From Dehalococcoidia bacterium (GTDB lineage Bacteria > Chloroflexota > Dehalococcoidia > Lucifugimonadales > JAGWBF01), in NCBI GenBank assembly GCA_021295955.1, contig JAGWBJ010000005.1, positions 254,813-318,812 on the forward strand: a stretch of 64,000 bases of DNA, written 5' to 3'. Both the position numbers and the translations under genes were made by a program. Position 1 is the first letter of the stretch. Every line of letters starts with the position of its first letter. Shown here one piece after another: positions 57,467 to 64,000 of the stretch. Under the pieces are notes generated by a model. The model was not told the DNA's origin, did no database searches, and saw only the letters and a list, made by a program, of their open reading frames with translations.

Positions 57467-57499
57467 CTTGGGGCATCGAACTGAGGCCGGTGCAAACCT

Positions 57500-57810
57500 C
57501 GGGCTGCCCGACATCCCGTCACTCCCGCGAAAGCATGTCCTCGTACTCGATACGGAGGCGGGAGTCCAGGCCGCCCCACCCCTGGATTCCGGCTCGGGGG
57601 TCGGAATGACGGTAAGGAAGGCACCCCCATTTTCATCCCCATACGTGGCCTTCACAAGGCCATTGGCAATTCCGAGCCGCAGGTGAGGAATCTAAGGAAC
57701 CCTACAACAAGCACGCCACGCCACGAGGCCACCAACCGGTACTTGCCGACATGGATAGATTCCTCTCGCCGCTTCGCGGCGTTCGGAATGACATGCAGGG
57801 GACCGTTCGG
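57500..57810. repeat. Dispersed intergenic repeat, copy 4 (inverted composite)
   Basis: Reverse-complement order of copy 2. It begins near 57515 with CCCGTCACTCCCGCGAAAGC and ATGTCCTCGTACTCGATACG, then CTGGATTCCGGCTC and CGGAATGACGGTAAGG, then CCCATACGTGGCC, AAGGCCATTGGCAATTCCGA, CACGCCACGCCACGAGG, and ATTCCTCTCGCCGCTTCGCG followed by GCGTTCGGAATGACATG (ends near 57793). It fills most of the 461-base gap between pcm and the aminotransferase. The rest (57811-57880) holds more degenerate GGAATGAC elements and no gene. Confidence 0.8.
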
Positions 57811-57880
57811 AGAAACGGCGCCAGTTATGGAAGAGTCTCCCGGCGCGGGAATGACGGCAAGCTGACGGACAGGGAGGAGG

Positions 57881-59218
57881 CTATCCCGCGTTCCGCGCCA
57901 GGACCGTTCGGAAGGCCTCCACGAAGGCGTCCACCTCACCCTGGGCCATGGGGTTGGACACGGCCCCCACCAGGTTCGCGGTGGACAGAATCCCCTCGTT
58001 CATGAGCCCCCAGAAGACCCTCTGGCGGAGGTCCCTGTCGCTGGAGTGTACGTCGCGGTAGGTCCGCACGGGACGGTCCAGGAAGTGGATGCCGAACAGG
58101 GACCCCAGGCCCGTCACCCGCACGGGGACGTCCAGCTCGGCGCACGCGTCCCGGACGCCCTGGCGCAGGCCCTCGGTAAGAGGCCCCAGCCGGTCGTAGA
58201 CGTCGGGGGTCAGGTCTTCCAACGTCACGGCGCCCGCCACCATGGTCATGGGGTTTCCGTTGAAGGTGCCGGCGTGGCCCACCACGGGTCCCGTGGTGGG
58301 GTCGTACAGGTCCATCAGGTCCCTTCGACCCCCGAAGGCGCCCACGGCAAATCCCCCGCCGATGATCTTGCCGAAGGTGGTCATGTCGGGCCGGATGCCG
58401 TAGTGCTCCTGGGCACCGCCATGGGACGCCCGGAAGCTGATCACCTCGTCGAATATCAGGACGCTGCCGTCCAGCTCGGTAAACTCCCGCAGCGCGTCCA
58501 GGTACTCCTGGTCCGCGGGGACCATCCCCGACCCGCCCAACACGGGCTCGACTATGACCGCGGCCAATTCGCCCGCGTTGTCCTCCAGGATGGCCCGGGC
58601 CGCCGCCGTGTCGTTGAAGGGCATCACCACCACCTCTTCGACCACCGACGGGGGGAGGCCCGCCACACTGGGGACCGCCGTGGGACGTTCCGGGCTTCCT
58701 CCCATGGCCGGGTCGGTCCGCACGCTGACGGACACCGCGTCGTGGGTGCCGTGATAGCCGCCTTCGCACTTGGCGATCTTGGTCCTGCCCGTAAAGGCCC
58801 GGGCGGCCCTCACGGCGTTCAGGGTCGCCTCGGTGCCCGAGTTGGTGAAGCGGACCAGCTCGACCGAGGGCACCCGCCGGCACAGCAACCGGGCCAGGCG
58901 CACCTGGTGCTCGTTGGGTGCGTTGTAGACCAGCCCCCGGGCCGCCTGCTCCTGCACCGCCTTGACGACCGGTGGGTAGGCGTTGCCCAAGGGCAGGCTG
59001 GTCATGTTGCCGATGAAGTCCAGCCTGTCCGTGCCGTCCAGGTCCACGGCATGGCAGCCGCCCCCGTCCTGGATGTAGATGGGATAGGGCGCCCAGAAGA
59101 TGCTGTTCCGGGTATCCCCTCCCGGGAGGTACCGCTTGGCCTCCTCCCACATCTCCCTGGACCTGGGCGTGGTCTCCAGGTACCGGTCCAGCTCGCTATA
59201 GACCGCGTCTCCAGCCAT
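57881..59218 (-). CDS. Class III PLP-dependent aminotransferase (glutamate-1-semialdehyde aminomutase-like)
   Basis: 445 aa. It has RSREMWEEAKRYLPGGDTRNSIFWAPYPIYIQDGGGCHAVDLDGTDRLDFIGNMTSLPLGNAYPPVV, EATLNAVRAARAFTGRTKIAKCEGGYHGTHD and VLIFDEVISFRASHGG (D of the cofactor). The PLP lysine is in TTFGKIIGGGFAVGAFGG, and GHAGTFNGNPMTM follows. It is nearest the GSAM-like group, but such paralogues in catabolic clusters often act as aminotransferases or racemases on other amino acids, so hemL is not assigned. ATG 59218 has a GGAGGG site. It is 56 bases downstream of the amidohydrolase on the same strand, suggesting shared amino-acid-derivative metabolism. Confidence 0.87.
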   Translation of the reverse strand: MAGDAVYSELDRYLETTPRSREMWEEAKRYLPGGDTRNSIFWAPYPIYIQDGGGCHAVDLDGTDRLDFIGNMTSLPLGNAYPPVVKAVQEQAARGLVYNAPNEHQVRLARLLCRRVPSVELVRFTNSGTEATLNAVRAARAFTGRTKIAKCEGGYHGTHDAVSVSVRTDPAMGGSPERPTAVPSVAGLPPSVVEEVVVMPFNDTAAARAILEDNAGELAAVIVEPVLGGSGMVPADQEYLDALREFTELDGSVLIFDEVISFRASHGGAQEHYGIRPDMTTFGKIIGGGFAVGAFGGRRDLMDLYDPTTGPVVGHAGTFNGNPMTMVAGAVTLEDLTPDVYDRLGPLTEGLRQGVRDACAELDVPVRVTGLGSLFGIHFLDRPVRTYRDVHSSDRDLRQRVFWGLMNEGILSTANLVGAVSNPMAQGEVDAFVEAFRTVLARNAG

Positions 59219-59274
59219 CGATCGTCCCTCCATCCTGCTCACGCCGGTCCGGCCTTCCCGCGGCGGGTCCGGCC

Positions 59275-60861
59275 CTAGGCCCGGCCCCGCCGGAGCACCC
59301 GGCCCGCGGTGTCGCCGGTGAACCGCCCGCCCTCGACGGAGACCCGTCCGTTGACCAGGACGTACTCGATGCCCTCGGGGTACTGCCTGGCCTCTTCGAA
59401 GGTGGCCCTGTCTATCACCATATCCGGGTCGAAGACGACCACGTCGGCGTCGGCGCCGGGCCGCAGCATCCCCTTGCTCGCCAACCCCAGCTTTCGCGCC
59501 GGGAAGGAGGTCATGCGGCGCACGGCGTCCTCCAGGCTGAGCAGGCCCTCCTCGCGAACGTAGCGGCCCAGTATCCGGGGGTAGGTGCCGTACACCCGGG
59601 GGTGGGGGTTGCCCGGGGTGTACAGGCCGTCGGTGCCCACCATCATGGTGGAATGAACCATCACCGTACGAACGTCCTCCTCGGACATGGAGAAGGACAC
59701 CATGGCTACGGCGCACCGCTCCTCCAGCAGCAGGTCGAAGATGGCGTCCACCGGGTCCTGGCCGCGCATGCCGGCGATCTCCTGGATATTGCGGCCGATG
59801 AAGCGCTGGTTGGCGTCGCCCGGCAGGGAGGAGATGGTCACCTTATCCAGCGTCGCGCCCATGCGCGTCTCACCCTCGGCGTTCAGCACCTCGCCCCTGA
59901 TGCGCTCCCTGGCATCGGCGTCCTCCAGCCGGGCCACCACCTGGTCCACGCCGCCCTCCTGGGCCCAGGGAGGCAACACCGCCTGGAGGGTGGTGCTGCT
60001 GGCCTGATAGGGGTACTGGTCGATGGTTATGTCAAGCCCCTCGGCCCTGGTCCGTTCGATGAGAGCCAGGGAGTCGCGCACCTTGCCGTGGTGGGCCCTG
60101 CCGACGGCCTTGTGATGGGAGACCTGGACGGGCAGCCCGGCCCTGCGCCCGATCTCGATGGTCTCCGCCACCGACTGCACCAGGTCCTGACCTTCGTTGC
60201 GCATATGGGTGGCATATATCCCGCCGTACTCCCCCGCCACGCGGGCCAGCTCGACGATCTCCTCCGTTTCGGCGTAGGTCCCGGGAACGTACACCAGGCC
60301 GGTGGAGAGACCGAAGGCCCCTGAGCCCATCGCGTCGGCGACCAGCGCCCTCATGCGCTCCAGCTCGGCGGCCGAGGGCGCCCTCTGGTCGAACCCTGTC
60401 ACCGCGATGCGCACGGTGCCGTGGCCCACCAGCGGGGCGATGTTGGTGGAGGGCGACGAGGCGTCCACCGCGTGCAGGTACTCGCCTAAGGTGCGCCAGT
60501 CCCACGAGACGCCACTGGGAGGAGTGATGAAGGCCATATACCGTTTCAGCATCTCCTCGGTGTCCGGGTCGAGGGGCGCCGCCGTGAACCCGCAGTTGCC
60601 CGCGACCTCGGTGGTGATCCCCTGCCTGAGCTTGTAGTCCTGGACGTCTTTGTAGAACACCGTCAGGTCCGCGTGGGCGTGCATGTCTATGAACCCGGGG
60701 CAGACGCACATGTCCCGGGCGTCGATCACCCTGGCGGCCCCCTGGGAGCCCGCCTTGCCCACGTACTCGATGCGCCCGTCCGTGATGGCGACGTCCCCCC
60801 GAAACCAGGGGTTCCCCGTGCCGTCGAGGACCCTGCCGTTGCGTATCAGGATATCGGTCAT
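59275..60861 (-). CDS. D-aminoacylase/N-acyl-D-amino-acid deacylase family amidohydrolase
   Basis: 528 aa. The N-terminal beta-sandwich ILIRNGRVLDGTGNPWFRGDVAITDGRIEYVG is followed by the TIM-barrel metal site VCPGFIDMHAHADL (H-x-H). The family's Cys ligand is in TTEVAGNCGFTAAP, and STGLVYVPGTYAETEEIVELARV, YATHMRNEG and VSHHKAVG follow. MMVGTDGLYTPGNPHPRVYGTYPRILGRYVREEGLLSLEDAVRRMTSFPARKLGL is typical of D-aminoacylases and dihydroorotase-like relatives. It probably hydrolyses N-acyl-D-amino acids. Start ATG 60861 overlaps the stop of the upstream hydrolase in ATGA. Confidence 0.9.
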   Translation of the reverse strand: MTDILIRNGRVLDGTGNPWFRGDVAITDGRIEYVGKAGSQGAARVIDARDMCVCPGFIDMHAHADLTVFYKDVQDYKLRQGITTEVAGNCGFTAAPLDPDTEEMLKRYMAFITPPSGVSWDWRTLGEYLHAVDASSPSTNIAPLVGHGTVRIAVTGFDQRAPSAAELERMRALVADAMGSGAFGLSTGLVYVPGTYAETEEIVELARVAGEYGGIYATHMRNEGQDLVQSVAETIEIGRRAGLPVQVSHHKAVGRAHHGKVRDSLALIERTRAEGLDITIDQYPYQASSTTLQAVLPPWAQEGGVDQVVARLEDADARERIRGEVLNAEGETRMGATLDKVTISSLPGDANQRFIGRNIQEIAGMRGQDPVDAIFDLLLEERCAVAMVSFSMSEEDVRTVMVHSTMMVGTDGLYTPGNPHPRVYGTYPRILGRYVREEGLLSLEDAVRRMTSFPARKLGLASKGMLRPGADADVVVFDPDMVIDRATFEEARQYPEGIEYVLVNGRVSVEGGRFTGDTAGRVLRRGRA

Positions 60862-61523
60862 GACTCCTCCCGGGCCGAAGGCCGGCCGAGGGTCCTGGCA
60901 AAGAACTCCACGGCGTGCGCCACCGCCTCGGCTTCCCTATCCCACCAGAAGTGGTCCACTCCCTCTGCTATCCGCCACTCCACGGGCCCTCCCATGGACT
61001 CCAGCCGCTCCTTCAGGGGCTCCACGGGCACCGACTCGTCCCTGTCGCCGCACACGAACAGCTTGGGCCTGGGGTCGGCGTCGATCTCGGCGTGCTCCAG
61101 GAACCGGACGGGCGGCGAGAACAGGACGATGGACCTGGCCGAAGGGTAGCCGGAGAGGTTCCGGAGAATGACGCCGGTCCCAAAGGAGTAACCGGCAATC
61201 CCCAGGCGGGCCGGGTCCACGCCCTCGGCCTCCCCCAGGGTCCGCAGCGCCGCCTCGGCGTCCCGGACCTCCAGCTCTCCCTCGGTGTGGGTGCCCTGGC
61301 TGTTGCCCACGCCGCGGAAGTTGAACCTGAGGGCGGCGAACCCCGCCTCCACCAGACCGTGGTAGACGGAGAGCACCAGGTTGTTGTTCATGTTCCCGCC
61401 CCGCAGGGGATGGGGATGGCACAGCACGACTCCCGGGAACGGGCCCGGCCCCTGGTCGGGAAGCCCCAGGACTCCCTCCAGCTTCAGGTCTTCCGCATCG
61501 AAGGCCACGGCTGTCTGGCGCAT
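60858..61523 (-). CDS. Alpha/beta hydrolase (dienelactone-hydrolase-like)
   Basis: 221 aa. LEGVLGLPDQGPGPFPGVVLCHPHPLRGGNMNNNLVLSVYHGLVEAGFAALRFNFRGVGNSQGTHTEG contains the HPHPxxGGxMxN element and RFNFRGVGxSxG. LGIAGYSFGTGVIL carries the nucleophile (G-x-S-x-G). The Asp is in FVCGDRDESVPV and the His in EGVDHFWWDRE. These match the small alpha/beta hydrolases annotated as dienelactone hydrolase or CocE-like, without known substrate. It leads the operon into the amidohydrolase with a 4-base overlap. A promoter is at 61551-61579. Confidence 0.87.
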   Translation of the reverse strand: MRQTAVAFDAEDLKLEGVLGLPDQGPGPFPGVVLCHPHPLRGGNMNNNLVLSVYHGLVEAGFAALRFNFRGVGNSQGTHTEGELEVRDAEAALRTLGEAEGVDPARLGIAGYSFGTGVILRNLSGYPSARSIVLFSPPVRFLEHAEIDADPRPKLFVCGDRDESVPVEPLKERLESMGGPVEWRIAEGVDHFWWDREAEAVAHAVEFFARTLGRPSAREES

Positions 61524-61550
61524 GCTTCAACCCCAGGCGAGAATAGCCCC

Positions 61551-61579
61551 ATCTTAAGTTCCAAGGGTGTTTTTGACAA
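61551..61579 (-). promoter_or_regulatory. Promoter of the hydrolase-amidohydrolase operon
   Basis: On the minus strand TTGTCA (61579-61574), 17-base spacer, TAAGAT (61556-61551), with a leader of about 20 bases. Confidence 0.5.
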
Positions 61580-61744
61580 GGTTGGGGAGTTCAGGGCCAC
61601 GGGCACCGGGCCCAACACGAGTATCACAGAAAGGAGGCCCGTGCGGCGGGATGCCATGCTGCCCTGCTTACCGCCATGCTCGACTACGCTCGCGACACCC
61701 AGCCCGTCAGTCCCGCGCACGGAGACCTTTGAGTAACTCCCGGT

Positions 61745-61792
61745 GCGGGCTAAATCACGAAGACCGATGCGGGCCAAATCACGAAGACCGAC
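61745..61792. repeat. Two tandem 24-base repeats
   Basis: GCGGGCTAAATCACGAAGAC plus CGAT, then GCGGGCCAAATCACGAAGAC plus CGAC: two units with two differences, immediately before repeat copy 5. The preceding bases 61580-61744 show no gene. Confidence 0.85.
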
Positions 61793-61923
61793 TAGATATG
61801 CTCGTGCCTAAAGCCCCAGGACTTGGATACCCGCTTTCGCGGGTATGACGGTTATGGAACAGTCTCCGTACGCGGGAATCCACGCCCCCACCCCTGGATT
61901 CCGGCCTTCGCGGGAATGACGCG
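61791..61923. repeat. Dispersed intergenic repeat, copy 5
   Basis: CTCGTGCCT, TTGGATACCCGCTTTCGCGG, GTATGACGGTTATG and ACAGTCT match copy 3 at 50391-50465. The copy continues with GCGGGAATCCACGCCCCC, CCTGGATTCCGGCCTTCGCG and GGAATGACG. Together with the tandem repeats it fills the gap between the hydrolase and tatA; 61924-62027 holds only degenerate remnants. Confidence 0.8.
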
Positions 61924-62027
61924 TAGGGAGGGGCGCAATGACGGTACGGAGGATGGCCGGAACGACGGTGGGGAAAAGGACCAGCATTCTCATCGGCTGT
62001 TGCGCCGGCTTCTCGTAAGCGGGCGTC

Positions 62028-62056
62028 TTGCCTGGGTCGAGCGGCGCTGATATGAT
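62028..62056 (+). promoter_or_regulatory. Promoter of tatA
   Basis: TTGCCT (62028-62033), 17-base spacer, TATGAT (62051-62056). Leader of about 30 bases with GGGAGGTACG before the ATG. Confidence 0.5.
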
Positions 62057-62092
62057 ATTAGGGGACCCTAGGCACGAGCACAGGGAGGTACG

Positions 62093-62335
62093 ATGAGCTT
62101 GCTGGGTGAGCCGCCCCTTTTGATCTTCCGGGGCATCGGCGGACCTGAGATCGCCATCATAGCCGTCGTGATCCTCCTGCTGTTCGGCGCCACGCGGCTT
62201 CCCAAGATCGGCGCGTCCCTGGGTCAGGGGCTGCGCGCCTTCAAGGGCGCGGTGACGGGTCAGGAGGTCATTGACCTGGAAGACACCGACGAGGACGCCA
62301 AGAAGGTCAAGTCCGGGTCGAAGAAGTCCAGCTAG
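62093..62335 (+). CDS. tatA: Twin-arginine translocase TatA/TatE
   Basis: 80 aa. A short N-terminal part and one membrane helix (IGGPEIAIIAVVILLLFGATRLPKIGASLGQGLRAFKGAV) with the family's G-x-x-E, FGxxxLPxxxxxLGxxxxxFK pattern, followed by an amphipathic helix and an acidic-lysine tail. It forms the pore of the Tat export system for folded proteins. The N-terminus is longer than usual by about 13 residues (MSLLGEPPLLIFR). It converges on tatC, 30 bases away. Confidence 0.92.
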   Translation: MSLLGEPPLLIFRGIGGPEIAIIAVVILLLFGATRLPKIGASLGQGLRAFKGAVTGQEVIDLEDTDEDAKKVKSGSKKSS

Positions 62336-62365
62336 GTCTCTCCGGCCGCCCATTCATCGGGACCG

Positions 62366-63130
62366 TCACCCCCCTTCGGCCGTCGCCTCCGGATACGTCG
62401 ATGAGCCGGGCCGGACAGCCAGCCTCGCCAGCCATATCCCCAGCTCGTACAGCAGTATCAGCGGCACCGCCACCAACCCCTGGTTAAGGGGATCGAAGGT
62501 GGGGGTGATCAGAGCCCCCAGGATAAAGGACACCACCACCCAGTACCTGCGCCACCGGGCGAACCCCCTCCAGGACACTATCCGCAGCTTGGCCAGCAGG
62601 AACATCACTACGGGCGTCTCGAACACCACCCCCAACCAGAACAGCAGCGTCACCACCACGTTGACGTAGTTGCCGATGCGGATCATGGGCGTCGCGATGT
62701 CGCTACCCCAGCCCACCAGGAATCTGATGGCCGGGGGTATCATCACGAAGTACCCGAAGGCCACCCCCGCCGCGAAGGCCAGCACCACCCCAGGCATGAA
62801 CGCGAACACATAACGCTTCTCCCTGGACGTAAGCCCCGGCGCGACGAACATGATGACCTGGAACAGCACCACGGGGAATGCCAGCACCAGGCCGGACAGC
62901 AGGGAGACCTTCATCGTCACGGCCAACATCTCGGTGACCTCGACGAATATGAGGCCAGCCCCGCCGTCGGCGGCGGCCTCCAGCTCCGAGGGGCGCAGGA
63001 GCAGGCGGATGATCCGCTCGTGGAAGACGAAGGCCACGGCCATGGCAACGACCACGGCCGCCACCGAGATGATCAACCTCTTGCGAAGCTCCTCCAGGTG
63101 TTTTCGCAGGGGAGTTTCCGTGACGTTCAC
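62366..63130 (-). CDS. tatC: Twin-arginine translocase subunit TatC
   Basis: 254 aa, six membrane helices, receptor for twin-arginine signal peptides. LRKHLEELRKRLIISVAAVVVAMAVAF (the HLxELRxR signature), VSLLSGLVLAFPVVLFQVIMFVAPGLTSREKRYVFAFMPGVVLAFAAGVAFGYFVMIPPAIRFL and GVVFETPVVMFLLAKLRIVS (F-E-x-P) are all present. It overlaps the upstream tatA/B-like gene by 4 bases. Confidence 0.96.
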   Translation of the reverse strand: MNVTETPLRKHLEELRKRLIISVAAVVVAMAVAFVFHERIIRLLLRPSELEAAADGGAGLIFVEVTEMLAVTMKVSLLSGLVLAFPVVLFQVIMFVAPGLTSREKRYVFAFMPGVVLAFAAGVAFGYFVMIPPAIRFLVGWGSDIATPMIRIGNYVNVVVTLLFWLGVVFETPVVMFLLAKLRIVSWRGFARWRRYWVVVSFILGALITPTFDPLNQGLVAVPLILLYELGIWLARLAVRPGSSTYPEATAEGG

Positions 63131-63372
63131 CTGGGCGGCCCCGGCTCCTCCGGTCCTCTACGGTCCACCGGCTCGGGGCGGTTGATGCTGTTCTCCAGCT
63201 CCCTTTCCTCCGCCTCCACGGCCTTGGACAGGTCGGTCATGGAACGCCTCACCTCGCCCAGCATCCTTCCGATGCTCCTGGCCCCCTTGACCGTTCCGGC
63301 CGGGCCCAGGACGACCACCGCGATGAGAAGTATGACCAGAAGCTCCAGGACGCCGATGCCCAGGAAGTCCAC
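63127..63372 (-). CDS. TatA/TatB-like translocase subunit
   Basis: 81 aa. MDFLGIGVLELLVILLIAVVVLGPAGTVKGARSIGRMLGEVRRSMTDLSKAV has the TatB-like E-L-x-x-I/V-x-x-x-A-x-x-x-x-G-P pattern, where TatA would have FGxxxLP. It is followed by a charged amphipathic helix and a Pro/Arg-rich tail. Translational coupling to tatC supports a TatB role in substrate recognition. GTG start at 63372 with AAGGAATGG upstream. The promoter is at 63437-63409. Confidence 0.87.
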   Translation of the reverse strand: MDFLGIGVLELLVILLIAVVVLGPAGTVKGARSIGRMLGEVRRSMTDLSKAVEAEERELENSINRPEPVDRRGPEEPGPPR

Positions 63373-63408
63373 TCGTCACCATTCCTTTCTATTGACCCTG
63401 TCCATACC

Positions 63409-63437
63409 AATATAACGCAACCCGTATCGGGTGCCAA
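63409..63437 (-). promoter_or_regulatory. Promoter of the tatB-like/tatC genes
   Basis: On the minus strand TTGGCA (63437-63432), 17-base spacer, TATATT (63414-63409). It is back to back with the trxA promoter. Confidence 0.55.
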
Positions 63438-63453
63438 GGAACCTACGCCGTCC

Positions 63454-63482
63454 TTGACAGGACTCCGGCCCACGGGTATAAA
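63454..63482 (+). promoter_or_regulatory. Promoter of trxA (and probably selC)
   Basis: TTGACA (63454-63459), 17-base spacer, TATAAA (63477-63482): near-perfect sigma70 consensus. No terminator lies between trxA and the tRNA-Sec gene, so both may be on one transcript. Confidence 0.7.
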
Positions 63483-63564
63483 CTGAACCGAGCGGGCGGC
63501 CTCTTGAATCTCCGGCCCTCTGCCGCCATCCAAAATGGACAACCCCACGGAGGGAAGGAGCAAA

Positions 63565-63891
63565 ATGGCGGGGACATACCCGGTTACCGATCAGGACTTC
63601 GAGGAAAAGGTGTTACAGTCGGACCTGCCCGTACTGGTCGACTTCTGGGCCGATTGGTGCATGCCCTGCAAGATGATAGCGCCCATCGTCGAGGAGCTCT
63701 CCCAGGAGTACGACGGCAAGGCGGGGTTCGCCAAGCTCGACGTGGACGCCAACCCCACCACGGCGATGACTTACGGGGTGCGCAGCATCCCGACCCTGCT
63801 GGTGTTCAAGGACGGCCAGCCCGTGGACCAGATCGTCGGCGCGGTCCCCAAGGGCGCCCTGAAGAAGAAGATCGACTCCGCCCTAGAGTAG
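63565..63891 (+). CDS. trxA: Thioredoxin (WCMPC active site)
   Basis: 108 aa from ATG 63565 (GGAAGGAG upstream; an ATG ten codons earlier is less well placed). VLVDFWADWCMPCKMIAPIVEELSQEYDGKAGFAKLDVDANPTTAMTYGVRSIPTLLVFKDGQPVDQIVGAVPKGALKKKI is a complete thioredoxin with active site W31-C32-M33-P34-C35 and the cis-Pro in SIPT. The standard WCGPC has Gly where Met stands here, a substitution known in some bacterial thioredoxins. It is 13 bases upstream of the tRNA-Sec gene and is a plausible reductant for the selenoproteins in this window. Confidence 0.95.
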   Translation: MAGTYPVTDQDFEEKVLQSDLPVLVDFWADWCMPCKMIAPIVEELSQEYDGKAGFAKLDVDANPTTAMTYGVRSIPTLLVFKDGQPVDQIVGAVPKGALKKKIDSALE

Positions 63892-63904
63892 GACGTCCCA
63901 ACAA

Positions 63905-64000
63905 GGGAGTGGATGGGGCCCGGTGGCTCTTGCGGACTTCAAATCCGTTGTGCCTCGTTAGCACGGGGTAGGTGGGTTCGACTCCCTCCCACTCCCGCCA
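63905..64000 (+). tRNA. selC: tRNA-Sec (anticodon TCA)
   Basis: A 96-base gene ending with encoded CCA at the last base of the window. The 8-bp acceptor stem is GGGAGTGG (63905-63912) with CCACTCCC (63989-63996). The D arm is a 6-bp stem GGGGCC/GGCTCT with a 4-base loop. The anticodon arm GCGGA-CTTCAAA-TCCGT has TCA at 63939-63941. The long variable arm TGTGC/GCACG is at 63949-63965. The T arm is 5 bp (one T-T mismatch) with loop TTCGACT and discriminator G. Acceptor of 8 bp, 6-bp D stem with small loop, long variable arm and UCA are the diagnostic set for bacterial selenocysteine tRNA. Confidence 0.95.

Noticed and set aside
57881..59218. Assignment of the aminotransferase as hemL
   Set aside because: It has the GSAM-like fold but sits in a hydrolase cluster without other haem genes, and no haem-specific feature could be confirmed by eye.
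59219..59716. Extension of the class III aminotransferase upstream of ATG 59218
   Set aside because: It overlaps the amidohydrolase gene in another frame, and the ATG at 59218 has a good ribosome-binding site at the family's normal start.
26143..61923. Intergenic repeats as a CRISPR array or insertion sequence
   Set aside because: Copies are scattered over 36 kb, differ in length and orientation, have no regular spacers, and no cas gene or transposase is present.

Overview
The window is G+C-rich bacterial chromosome, densely coded on both strands. The best guess for its owner is a Chloroflexota lineage of the Dehalococcoidia/SAR202 type. This is inferred from gene content: a DUF2298 protein paired with a TIGR03663-type membrane glycosyltransferase, a Rex repressor, a fused electron-transfer flavoprotein next to acyl-CoA dehydrogenases, and a DnaD-type primosome cluster. 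Ordinary genes here stop at TGA, so the genetic code is standard. There is no phage, insertion sequence or CRISPR array.

The most notable content is a selenocysteine system. The last 96 bases are a tRNA-Sec gene (anticodon TCA, 8-bp acceptor stem, 6-bp D stem with 4-nt loop, long variable arm, encoded CCA), 13 nt downstream of a thioredoxin gene. Two genes carry an in-frame TGA at the position of a catalytic cysteine. At 1676-2305 a cytoplasmic DsbA-fold protein has U14 and no cysteine at all. At 29596-29874 (minus) a SelW-like Rdx protein has a C-x-x-U motif. Each has its own sigma70-like promoter. In each, a SECIS-like hairpin follows the UGA with its apical loop starting 22 nt downstream. 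No selA, selB or selD lies inside the window.

Layout. 1-1.5 kb: end of a CocE-type hydrolase and a convergent Gfo/Idh/MocA oxidoreductase. 1.6-4 kb: seleno-DsbA, rnc, ftsY. 4.1-8.9 kb: two large membrane proteins. 9-17 kb: a bifunctional-nuclease-domain protein, a strong terminator, then the F1Fo ATP synthase operon (atpI-like, atpB, an unlisted 31-aa ORF, atpE, F, H, A, G, D, C). 17-21.3 kb: divergent rex and cca sharing a promoter region with a Rex-box-like site, a small zinc protein, an alcohol dehydrogenase and an epimerase. 21.4-26 kb (minus): PHP phosphoesterase, DinG-type helicase with exonuclease domain, and an OGG1-like glycosylase. 26.6-29.6 kb: zinc ribbon protein, DUF503 and a DUF1998 helicase, converging on the SelW-like gene. 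30-39 kb (minus): alpha/beta hydrolase, crotonase, HIT protein, then rplI-dnaB-dnaD and an unusual tandem AAA+ helicase-loader-like protein, purL, purQ, rpsU. 39.4-41.1 kb: split D-glutamate cyclase pair.

41-61.5 kb is almost entirely minus strand and mainly catabolic: a beta-hydroxyacid dehydrogenase, a YHS protein, two acyl-CoA dehydrogenases, fused EtfBA, nicotinate phosphoribosyltransferase, a CorC-type transporter with a structured leader, an FAD oxidase, E1 alpha/beta of a 2-oxoacid or acetoin dehydrogenase, SAM hydrolase, secG-gatB, pcm, a class III aminotransferase, a D-aminoacylase-like amidohydrolase and an alpha/beta hydrolase. 62-64 kb: tatA, converging on tatC and a second tatA/B gene, then trxA and selC. 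The long intergenic gaps (26.1, 48.5, 50.4, 57.6 and 61.8 kb) are filled by one family of dispersed, modular, partly palindromic repeats.
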